Shown here piece by piece: positions 1 through 5,387 of a DNA stretch of 9,056 nucleotides (within the stretch, counting starts at the first letter, position 1; each line of letters starts with the position of its first letter). A program made the position numbers and the translations under genes. A model generated the notes under the pieces. It had not been told where the DNA came from. It saw nothing but the letters and a program-made list of their open reading frames with translations, and ran no database searches. The stretch lies in the NCBI GenBank assembly GCA_965371325.1, contig CBDUXZ010000052.1, positions 1 to 9,056 on the forward strand. The letters are read 5' to 3'. The stretch is from CBDUXZ01 sp965371325 [NCBI: uncultured bacterium]. Its GTDB lineage: Bacteria; JAUYMQ01.

Positions 1-1
1 G

Positions 2-241
2 GAGCAGGCCGAGAAGGAGGTCAAGCTGCAATGTCTTCGAGATCGCCATAACGAACCTTTGATGCCAGATGCGGGCGCGCCTGTCAAGGGTCACCCGGCG
101 GGCGCCTGTTATGACCTTCTATTCGTCCCGAAGGGGGCGAAACTGAAGGGCCCGATGATTACTCGTCATCGTAATACTCTGAAAGCTGATCGAGGAGCGT
201 GCGGGCCCCGACGATGGTCTCGCTGGGTGAGTCGGGGTTGA
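2..241 (+). CDS. Possible 3' end of an unidentified gene (partial, doubtful)
   Basis: Frame 2 is open from the left edge to a TGA at 239-241 and would give 79 residues. The first 20 or so (starting EQAEKEVKLQ) look like ordinary charged coding sequence with mostly G or C third positions. After about position 60 the sequence becomes Gly/Pro/Arg-rich and unconvincing, and the last 83 bases run antisense to the better-supported gene ending at 159. Either this is a genuine gene tail that overlaps its convergent neighbour, or the real gene stopped earlier and a frameshift hides its end. A hairpin at 122-141 (TTCG and CCC pairing with GGG and CGAA, one bulged G) lies between the two candidate ends but has no T-run. 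I recognise no family. Confidence 0.22.
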   Translation, partial: EQAEKEVKLQCLRDRHNEPLMPDAGAPVKGHPAGACYDLLFVPKGAKLKGPMITRHRNTLKADRGACGPRRWSRWVSRG

Positions 242-602
242 GCACGCGCCGCCCCTGCTCGCGAGCGCTGCTCCGGATTTCCTGGATGACCATGTAGCGG
301 GTGCGCGTTTCATCGCGGCCCGCGCCCCCCTTCAGCTCCGCGGCAAGATCCGTGGCCTGACGCGAGAGGCGCTTCACGTCGGCGATAACGGCGAGCCGCT
401 GGCGCTCCACGACCACATCGCTCCCTTCCGCCTGCTTTTCGAGTTCCGCGATCACTTCCCTGACGGCTTCCGCAAAACCCGCCGCTATATCAGTCACTTT
501 CTCCTGGTTCCATGTAAGACTTCCGGCAAGCGCCCTGGAAGGCGCGAGCAGCATCATCACGGCGACAGCCATCATAAAAATCTGCATGATCCTTGATCTC
601 AT
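159..602 (-). CDS. Small exported helical protein of unknown function
   Basis: This 147-residue protein begins with a classic Sec signal peptide: basic MRSR, a hydrophobic Met/Ala/Val/Leu core at about 6-20, and an Ala-Leu-Ala cleavage motif at 24-26, so the mature chain starts near Gly27. The mature part has no cysteine and is almost entirely predicted helix, rich in Ala, Glu, Arg and Gln (about 33-92 and 98-118), ending in an acidic tail (EYYDDE). It is probably a small soluble periplasmic or envelope protein. The ATG at 602 is preceded by GAGGGGAAATA, a usable Shine-Dalgarno. The gene starts 9 bases after the stop of the upstream hydroxylase-family gene, and its ribosome-binding site overlaps that stop, so the two are almost certainly one operon. 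I recognise no domain and assign no function. Confidence 0.72.
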   Translation of the reverse strand: MRSRIMQIFMMAVAVMMLLAPSRALAGSLTWNQEKVTDIAAGFAEAVREVIAELEKQAEGSDVVVERQRLAVIADVKRLSRQATDLAAELKGGAGRDETRTRYMVIQEIRSSAREQGRRVLNPDSPSETIVGARTLLDQLSEYYDDE

Positions 603-611
603 TATTTCCCC

Positions 612-1256
612 TCAGGACGGCTTGATCCTGGAAAGCCAGCGGTAAAGATGGTACTTCGCCATGATCAGTCGGCGCAAAACGAAATAGCCCAGATCAAACT
701 TTGATAGATCCTTCTTGAAATCCACCAGCAATACTATTCTATCGCTCTTCCCATAGTTCCACGCCTCATGCATATTCGTGTCATCGAAAACCAAGCATCT
801 CCCTTCTTCCCAGACAGCGGTTTCGCCGCTAACCTTTATCCCGCATTCTTCCGGGACAACCAATCCGAGATGGCAACGAAGCACGGAAAGGCGAAATCCT
901 TTGTGGGGCAGGATATGGGTTCCCGAAACGAGCCGTGAAAAGCCTACAGTCGTTATTCCCGGGATAGCTTCGATGAGTTTGGTCGTCTCGGGACAAAGTT
1001 CACAATCCTCATTCATTTTGGTTCCGAATCCGTAAAGCCCGAAGACCCTCCAGCCGTCCTTTAGTCGATAGAGGTGTTTGTCCGAATTGGTCGTGTAGTC
1101 CTTCTCCTCGAGCCGCATAAGCTCGTTCTTGATGGTCTGCCAGTTTTCCTCGAGAGGCCTCAAGAACTCGAACTGCTTGGAACCACCGAATGCTCTACCC
1201 CCAAGCCGAGCATCTCCAGCTACCTCCCTCTTCTCTTCGCGTTGATTCGTTTCCAT
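612..1256 (-). CDS. Aspartyl/asparaginyl beta-hydroxylase family Fe(II)/2-oxoglutarate dioxygenase
   Basis: This 214-residue protein matches the aspartyl/asparaginyl beta-hydroxylase domain, which uses Fe(II), O2 and 2-oxoglutarate to hydroxylate a protein side chain or, in LpxO-type members, an acyl chain of lipid A. The core runs from about 30 to 182. Visible hallmarks are ILPHKG with the first iron His118, the LRCHLGL strand (Arg127, His129), VFDDTNMHEAWN with the second iron His163, and RIVLLVDF with Arg173 in the position that binds 2-oxoglutarate. A basic, aromatic tail (about 191-214) could touch a membrane. There is no signal peptide, so it acts in the cytoplasm. I chose the ATG at 1256. 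The frame extends to a TTG at 1292, but that codon is part of a TTGACA promoter box. No Shine-Dalgarno precedes 1256 and the predicted transcript starts about there, so translation may be leaderless. The gene has clearly lower GC than its neighbours. The substrate is unknown. Confidence 0.85.
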   Translation of the reverse strand: METNQREEKREVAGDARLGGRAFGGSKQFEFLRPLEENWQTIKNELMRLEEKDYTTNSDKHLYRLKDGWRVFGLYGFGTKMNEDCELCPETTKLIEAIPGITTVGFSRLVSGTHILPHKGFRLSVLRCHLGLVVPEECGIKVSGETAVWEEGRCLVFDDTNMHEAWNYGKSDRIVLLVDFKKDLSKFDLGYFVLRRLIMAKYHLYRWLSRIKPS

Positions 1257-1263
1257 CCGAAAA

Positions 1264-1292
1264 ACTTTACAGAGCGGAAAACCCAGTGTCAA
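1264..1292 (-). promoter_or_regulatory. Sigma70-type promoter for the hydroxylase operon (leaderless start)
   Basis: On the minus strand, TTGACA (1292-1287, perfect -35) is followed after exactly 17 bases by TAAAGT (1269-1264, 4 of 6 to the -10 consensus). The expected start point, about 7 bases beyond the -10, is at 1257, and the hydroxylase ATG is at 1256. The same positions explain why no ribosome-binding site is visible and why the in-frame TTG at 1292 cannot be the start. Confidence 0.5.
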
Positions 1293-1340
1293 GGTACGAG
1301 GAGAAACGCTTACAGAACGGAAGAGCGGAACCTGTCAAGG
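1267..1340. repeat. Imperfect direct repeat spanning the two promoter copies
   Basis: Plus-strand words recur in the same order: TTACAGAGCGG (1267-1277) and TTACAGAACGG (1310-1320), then AGAGCGGAA...TGTCAAGG (1271-1294) and AGAGCGGAA...TGTCAAGG (1322-1340). The period is about 43-51 bases with small indels. It looks like a local tandem duplication carrying the -35/-10 region of the minus-strand promoter. Confidence 0.55.
1309..1338 (-). promoter_or_regulatory. Second, upstream promoter-like copy
   Basis: A second TTGACA (1338-1333, minus strand) is followed after 18 bases by TGTAAG (1314-1309, 4 of 6 to the -10). It lies 46 bases upstream of the better promoter and shares flanking sequence with it, so it looks like a duplicated promoter that has diverged. 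It would give a transcript with a leader of about 45 bases. Confidence 0.3.
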
Positions 1341-1417
1341 AGTTTAAGACATCCTCACGTCGAATCTGTTGTAGAGGCTCCCCTGTCGCGGGACGCTTGA
1401 TCAGAGGCGAGCGCCGG

Positions 1418-1443
1418 TCAAAACGGCTGCAAGATAGTTTTGA
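1418..1443. repeat. Inverted repeat, possible operator upstream of the radical SAM gene
   Basis: TCAAAAC (1418-1424) and GTTTTGA (1437-1443) form a perfect 7-base inverted repeat with a 12-base spacer, about 60 bases before the radical SAM start. It could bind a dimeric regulator of either divergent transcript, or fold as a weak hairpin. A match of this length can arise by chance, and I see no convincing plus-strand -35/-10 pair beside it. Confidence 0.25.
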
Positions 1444-1504
1444 AACCGAGAGACGGGCCCGGGGGGATGGATCTCGCCCCGAACGCTATGGTATCCTGAC
1501 TTCC

Positions 1505-2896
1505 ATGAAGGAAATTCCCGAACTCAAGAGTGACAAACAAATGGTGAAGGAATTACGCCAAACCAAGACTGCGTGTCCCGTCTGCGCCAAGGCGCTGGAC
1601 GGCTGGATTGAGCAGCGCGACAACGAAATCTACCTCTGTCGGGAGTGCCCGGAACACGGGCCGTGCGATTTTCTTCTGTCAACGAATGGCGACCTCTATG
1701 CGGACCTGGATCGGTTCTATTGCCGGTTGAAGGGCGAGAAGGCCCGGGGCCGGATCACGAATTATTGGGTCCTCTCCACCTCCCGCTGTCAGATGCAATG
1801 CAAGTTCTGCCAGGTTGAGGTGGAAAGCCCGACGTTTGAAGATATGTCACAAGACGATTTCGAGCAGATATTTTCTGACTACGGCGACGCCAAGCTGACT
1901 CTGTCCGGTGGTGAGCCAAGCCTGCATCCGCAGGTGATCAGCTTCTTCGAGGAAGCGAAGAAGCGTAACCTCACTACGCAGCTGGCAACCAACGGGGTGC
2001 GACTGGCGGACGAAGCATTCGTCCGCCAGCTGGCTGAGGCCGACGTCGGGGAAGTTCGCTTGTCAATCGAGTCCTTTGATCCCCAAGAGGCGACACTTGT
2101 GGGGACTGACCGCTTTGTGGAGCCGAAACTGAAAGCCCTGGACAACCTCGAAAAGCACGGGATCGCCGTCATCATCTCCCCGACGATTTTCAAGGGAACC
2201 AATGAACACCTCTTGATCGACGCCCTTGACTTCGCCAAAGGCAGGGTGGGGGTGAAAGAGGTCTCGGTGAACGGGTTTTCCTGGGTTGGGGAAGGCGTGG
2301 GCATGGATAAGGCGCAAATGATCATGCCCGACGAGATGATGGACATCCTTTTCCAGAAATATTTTGGTGATGACCGTGAAGAGATCTTCACGTTCCAGAA
2401 GCTGATGTTGACTATTCTACAAGTGCTCGGGATACGCTTGTGCTTTTACACTCAGCTCATGATTTTTGTCAAAGAAAAGAACGGCCTCCTTCCCATAACG
2501 AACTATTTCCACATGGGACGAATGAAGAGAGCCTTTCAGCGCTGGGAGCGGGTTATCGAAATGCCCGTCTTTGTCCAGGGGTTTGCGACGATGCTGGTCG
2601 TTATGAGCTCCCTGAAACTCTCTTCCCTCAAAGTCTTCCGTTCCTTGGGGTCCATGCTACTTGCAAATATTTTCAAGGTAAATATCAAGAAGTATCCCAC
2701 GAATATGATTCCCGTTGTCATGAATACCAATTGCTCCACACTGAGCCTCGATGAACGTGTCAGCCGACAGTGCATGAGCGGTTGCTTGTTGAAGCGTCAT
2801 GGCAGGATCAGCGAAGGGAAGAGCACAGACACACTCATGGACAAGGAGCAGAGCAGGGTGGCAGATCAATCTGGCGGATCCACACAAGCGCACTGA
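1505..2896 (+). CDS. Radical SAM enzyme with N-terminal rubredoxin-like cysteine knuckle (MJ0619/Tes-like)
   Basis: The 463-residue product is a radical SAM enzyme: CQMQCKFC (Cys95, Cys99, Cys102) binds the [4Fe-4S] cluster, with the SAM-contact motif GGEP at 135-138 and a TIM-barrel-like stretch to about 290. Before the barrel are Cys24-x2-Cys27 and Cys45-x2-Cys48 followed by PEHG, a four-cysteine site of the kind seen in the archaeal MJ0619 and tetraether lipid synthase (Tes) group. The C-terminal part has further cysteines (313, 410, 423, 427) that could hold auxiliary clusters. It probably makes or alkylates C-C bonds or inert carbons, perhaps on lipid chains, but the substrate is unproven. 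I start at ATG 1505. The open frame reaches 1190, but the extra 105 residues overlap the divergent gene and look non-coding. The start has no clear Shine-Dalgarno. GC falls noticeably in the last third. It converges on the ATC hydrolase-like gene, with only a weak hairpin (2914-2934, no T-run) between them. Confidence 0.85.
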   Translation: MKEIPELKSDKQMVKELRQTKTACPVCAKALDGWIEQRDNEIYLCRECPEHGPCDFLLSTNGDLYADLDRFYCRLKGEKARGRITNYWVLSTSRCQMQCKFCQVEVESPTFEDMSQDDFEQIFSDYGDAKLTLSGGEPSLHPQVISFFEEAKKRNLTTQLATNGVRLADEAFVRQLAEADVGEVRLSIESFDPQEATLVGTDRFVEPKLKALDNLEKHGIAVIISPTIFKGTNEHLLIDALDFAKGRVGVKEVSVNGFSWVGEGVGMDKAQMIMPDEMMDILFQKYFGDDREEIFTFQKLMLTILQVLGIRLCFYTQLMIFVKEKNGLLPITNYFHMGRMKRAFQRWERVIEMPVFVQGFATMLVVMSSLKLSSLKVFRSLGSMLLANIFKVNIKKYPTNMIPVVMNTNCSTLSLDERVSRQCMSGCLLKRHGRISEGKSTDTLMDKEQSRVADQSGGSTQAH

Positions 2897-2962
2897 TTTG
2901 GCTTTTGATTGCCCCGGCAGCCCCTGCTACCCGGCCATAAGGAAAAACAGTAAAGCCTGACC

Positions 2963-3661
2963 TCACAAGCGCTTGAAGCGGTCGGGAACTAAGGTTTCGC
3001 GGCCGTGTTTGTACCGGAGCTTGCACGTCCGGCACCCCTGCCCGATGGTTTCGCTGGCATCCAGACCCATGCCCATGAGGCGACTGTAGACGACGTCGAA
3101 GAAATTGCAATACGGCTTCAGCTCCTGGGCCCCCTGCGCCTCATAGAACTTGTTGACCGCACACTCCGTAAACTCCAGGGTCATCTCGCCGTCTTCGCCT
3201 TCGCGAACGTTGTAGACGAAATCCCCGGCAAACGACCGCTCCCGTGACCGGGCCGCCTGCTTCTTCAGGGCCCTCTTCACAAACCCGCTGAAGGCGACCT
3301 TTCCCCCGAAGCGAAGAATGAAGTGCGGGAAAGTCCGGAAGAACCCGTCCGAGATTTCAAAGCAGACGTCGATGACTTCCTCGACCGTCTTTCCTCGGGC
3401 CTTCATCGCCCGGTAAAGGGCCACAACCCACCCGTTCACGACCATGACGGGGGTGAAATAGTTTTTTCGCCCACCGATGTAGGGGAGATCTGGGATGATC
3501 CGCTCGAACTCGGCCCGCGTTACCGCGATAGCCTCAACCGCGAACGCGTCGCCATAACGGGCGGTCAGGCTCTTCTTCAGGCGCTTCGAGAAACGATCGA
3601 AGACACGCAGGAGCCTGGGAGCCCTGTCGGTGTAGTAGGTTTCCGCCACCTGTACCCTCAT
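2963..3661 (-). CDS. L-2-amino-thiazoline-4-carboxylic acid (ATC) hydrolase family protein
   Basis: This 232-residue cytoplasmic protein fits the ATC hydrolase family, named for bacterial enzymes that open 2-amino-thiazoline-4-carboxylate on the way to L-cysteine; most genomic members have no tested substrate. The N-terminal half has the GGRKNYFTPV segment (63-72) and a helical Gly-x-Thr-x-Glu-Glu region (90-96). The C-terminal half has the family signature: ECAVNKFYEAQGAQEL (166-181), Tyr-Cys185 with Asp189, then GQGCRTCKLRY (208-217). Cys167, Cys185, Cys210 and Cys213 are the likely functional cysteines. The start at 3661 has GGGGAG upstream, and its leader contains a promoter-like box and a terminator-like hairpin. 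Family members often sit beside radical SAM genes, so the converging radical SAM gene may be a functional partner, though the two are not co-transcribed. Confidence is good for the family and low for the actual reaction. Confidence 0.75.
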   Translation of the reverse strand: MRVQVAETYYTDRAPRLLRVFDRFSKRLKKSLTARYGDAFAVEAIAVTRAEFERIIPDLPYIGGRKNYFTPVMVVNGWVVALYRAMKARGKTVEEVIDVCFEISDGFFRTFPHFILRFGGKVAFSGFVKRALKKQAARSRERSFAGDFVYNVREGEDGEMTLEFTECAVNKFYEAQGAQELKPYCNFFDVVYSRLMGMGLDASETIGQGCRTCKLRYKHGRETLVPDRFKRL

Positions 3662-3691
3662 CTGAACTCCCCGGCCCGCTCGCGCGAAACG

Positions 3692-3725
3692 AAAACGCCC
3701 CGGCGGGCGCTTCCCCGCCCGGGCG
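3692..3725 (-). terminator. Hairpin plus T-run in the leader of the ATC hydrolase-like gene (attenuator-like)
   Basis: Bases 3696-3707 and 3714-3725 pair over 12 positions with a single C-C mismatch around a 6-base loop, a very GC-rich stem. On the minus strand it is followed directly by TTTTCGTTT (3695-3687). This is the form of an intrinsic terminator, but it lies about 30 bases upstream of the ATC hydrolase-like start and downstream of that gene's own promoter-like box. It may attenuate that transcript or block read-through from the right. Confidence 0.5.
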
Positions 3726-3744
3726 CCTTCCGTGGCCTTACATC

Positions 3745-3773
3745 ATTATAATAAGCCCTGTCAAAAGCGTGAA
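3745..3773 (-). promoter_or_regulatory. Probable promoter of the ATC hydrolase-like gene
   Basis: On the minus strand a perfect TATAAT (3750-3745) has TTCACG (3773-3768, 4 of 6) at 17-base spacing. The expected start is near 3738, giving a leader of about 77 bases that contains the terminator-like hairpin. A perfect TTGACA at 3764-3759 is closer but only 8 bases from the -10, so it is wrongly placed to serve as its -35. Confidence 0.45.
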
Positions 3774-3997
3774 CCAGTCTGTCTTAAATCGATCGCCGGA
3801 CGCCGCCCCGGATCTGCGGATCCAACCCCGCCTAGCTGAATCCCCCCAGCATTCCAATCAATTCTTGACTTTCCGGTCTCCCGGGGAAACCATCCCATGA
3901 CACGGTTCCGAATCAATCCGGACAGGCAGCTTCCGGTTGATCGGAGACCGGTTTCGAAGAAGCGTTGGATTAACAAATCATCATGTTGGGGGGAACA
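3774..3997. other. Structured spacer upstream of the small cysteine-rich gene
   Basis: No gene is visible here. The plus strand holds GGATC-TGCG-GATCC (3808-3821), a perfect small hairpin. CCGGTCTCC (3873-3881) pairs with GGAGACCGG (3943-3951) across 61 bases that contain a further CCGGA/TCCGG hairpin (3918-3936). A TTGACT at 3865-3870 could be a -35 for the downstream gene, but the -10 position (AACCAT) is poor. If transcribed, this would be a foldable leader. I cannot match it to a known riboswitch. Confidence 0.25.
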
Positions 3998-4420
3998 ATG
4001 AGCACATCCAGAACACCCTTGCGTTTTGCACCGCTCGCCATCCTGGGAGCGTTTCTCCTGATGCTGGCCGGGCCAGGAAACGCATCCGCAGAGTACGCGG
4101 AAGACGTCGACTGCCATACCGTTGAAGGTGTGGAAAAAGGAATCGCGGCGTGCTTCGAGAAACTGACCGATTGTCCCGAGGAGAACAAGGTTTCCTCGGA
4201 TTGCCGGAACATGAAGCAGTACTGCACGTGCATAAGAAAGAAGGGTGAGAAGAAAGACGAGGACGCCGCCGAGGAGAAGGCAAAAAAACAGGAAGAGAAG
4301 GCTGACAAGAAGGCCGAAAAGGAGAAGGAGAAGGCCATCAAAAAGGCCATTAAAGAGAAGGTCGAAAAGGGAGCGGACCAGGACGAATCGGCGCCCGAAG
4401 ATCTGATGCTGATCAAGTAG
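3998..4420 (+). CDS. Small exported cysteine-rich protein with Lys/Glu-rich coiled tail
   Basis: The 140-residue product starts with a Sec signal peptide (basic to Arg9, hydrophobic 10-24, cleavage after Ala-Ser-Ala at 29-31). The mature protein has a compact domain (about 32-80) with six cysteines (39, 52, 59, 69, 76, 78), an even number that suggests three disulfides in the periplasm. This is followed by a tail (81-130) made almost only of Lys, Glu, Ala and Asp, likely a charged single helix or coiled coil, and a short end (PEDLMLIK). There is no CXXCH, so it is not a cytochrome. I chose ATG 3998 because GGGGGG (3988-3993) precedes it. The in-frame ATG at 3983 has no ribosome-binding site and adds only five residues. 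It converges on the radical SAM gene of the cytochrome operon with a 42-base gap. I recognise no family. Confidence 0.7.
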   Translation: MSTSRTPLRFAPLAILGAFLLMLAGPGNASAEYAEDVDCHTVEGVEKGIAACFEKLTDCPEENKVSSDCRNMKQYCTCIRKKGEKKDEDAAEEKAKKQEEKADKKAEKEKEKAIKKAIKEKVEKGADQDESAPEDLMLIK

Positions 4421-4462
4421 TACGCGGCAACAACCGGTGAGAAAAGAGGCCGGCGGTGACGC

Positions 4463-5350
4463 TTACTTCGGGGACATGCCCCGCGGACCGGGGTACCCTC
4501 CCCCATCCAGCATGGCGGCGATGTGGAAAACGACCCACCCGCCGCAAAGGTCGCAGTCGACGTCGTTGCCGTAACAGCAGAAGGGCGAAACGAACTCGTT
4601 CCCTTCGAGGTAGAGCGGCAGCACGAGCCGCTTCGAGGGGCAGTTGTCCGTCACGGATCGGGCGTTCTCCGAAAGCGTCAGCTCGAGGCTTCTTTTCTTG
4701 TTCCAGACGAAGTCGGGATACTTCCGCTTCAACCGCATCACCGTCCGAACGGCTTTGTCGCGCCGCTCGATGGAGCCCCAGGTAAGATCGGAATTATCTT
4801 CTCTCGGAGGAGAGTAGAAGCTGAAAGTCATCCCCTCGATGCGTGTCGGGCGCAACAGCTCGACCAGTTCCTCAAGTCGATCCTCGTTGGTCCTGGTCAC
4901 GACCGACTGCGCCATAACCGTCGGCCCGAAAGGCTCCGGGATCCGCGACAGCGTCCTCATGATCTTGTCGTATGTCCCCTTCCCCCGGATTGAATCATTG
5001 AGATCCGGAGGCCCATCAATCGAGATGACGTAGAGGGAATTTGGAAGCTCGATCAGATCGAGCGTTCCGTTTGTCGTTACGTTGTTTCGCGGAAATATCT
5101 TCACGCCCTCACGGAGAACATCCGGCCTCAAGAGCGGTTCGCCGCCCATCCAGAGCATTACCTGGATGTCGTGTGCCTTTTGAAGCTCCGCCAGCTTCCC
5201 GAGCATCGTCGAGGCGTCCATCTTACTGGCAGGTTTGTTCGGATTCTCGTCCCGGAAGACGAAGCAGTGCTTGCAACGGAGGTTGCACTTGTTGGTGATG
5301 TTGACCATCGCCGCCGGATAACGGCGAGGGGCAGTATCGGTTCCGATCAT
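4463..5350 (-). CDS. Radical SAM protein with cysteine-rich C-terminus, in the HAO-like cytochrome operon
   Basis: The 295-residue product has the radical SAM motif CNLRCKHC (Cys22, Cys26, Cys29) close to the N-terminus, GGEP at 69-72, the TTNGT strand (92-96) and VISIDGP (108-114), so the SAM-binding half-barrel is intact. The C-terminal part has Cys237, Cys258, Cys259, Cys266 and Cys269 in a SPASM/twitch-like layout (CPSK ... FCCYGNDVDCDLCGGW) that could hold one auxiliary [4Fe-4S] cluster. Such proteins usually modify peptides or small metabolites by radical chemistry. ATG 5350 follows GGAGGG with a 4-base gap, a strong site. It is the third gene after the octaheme cytochrome and the membrane protein, with a 37-base gap and no terminator, so co-transcription is likely. 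A role in maturing that complex (a cofactor or protein cross-link) is inference only. It is not an obvious HpnH, PqqE or MoaA. Confidence 0.85.
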   Translation of the reverse strand: MIGTDTAPRRYPAAMVNITNKCNLRCKHCFVFRDENPNKPASKMDASTMLGKLAELQKAHDIQVMLWMGGEPLLRPDVLREGVKIFPRNNVTTNGTLDLIELPNSLYVISIDGPPDLNDSIRGKGTYDKIMRTLSRIPEPFGPTVMAQSVVTRTNEDRLEELVELLRPTRIEGMTFSFYSPPREDNSDLTWGSIERRDKAVRTVMRLKRKYPDFVWNKKRSLELTLSENARSVTDNCPSKRLVLPLYLEGNEFVSPFCCYGNDVDCDLCGGWVVFHIAAMLDGGGYPGPRGMSPK

Positions 5351-5387
5351 TCAACCCTCCGAACGGGGAACTCTTTAAGCTTACCAT

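Noticed and set aside
1257-1292. TTG start at 1292 for the hydroxylase-family gene
   Set aside because: The TTG is the first half of a TTGACA -35 box and has no Shine-Dalgarno.
1467-1499. Ten-codon upstream ORF before the radical SAM gene, preceded by a G-run
   Set aside because: The G-run touches the ATG with no spacing and the peptide has no regulatory signature; it is probably chance.
1190-1504. N-terminal extension of the radical SAM gene by 105 codons
   Set aside because: It overlaps the start and promoters of the divergent hydroxylase-family gene, has atypical composition, and the family similarity begins only after Met at 1505.
2911-2936. Hairpin between the convergent radical SAM and ATC hydrolase-like genes as a terminator
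   Set aside because: The stem is only 4 plus 3 pairs with an internal loop, and no T-run follows on either strand.
3745-3764. TTGACA (3764-3759) with TATAAT (3750-3745) as one promoter
   Set aside because: The spacing is 8 bases, too short for sigma70; the TTCACG at 17-base spacing fits better.
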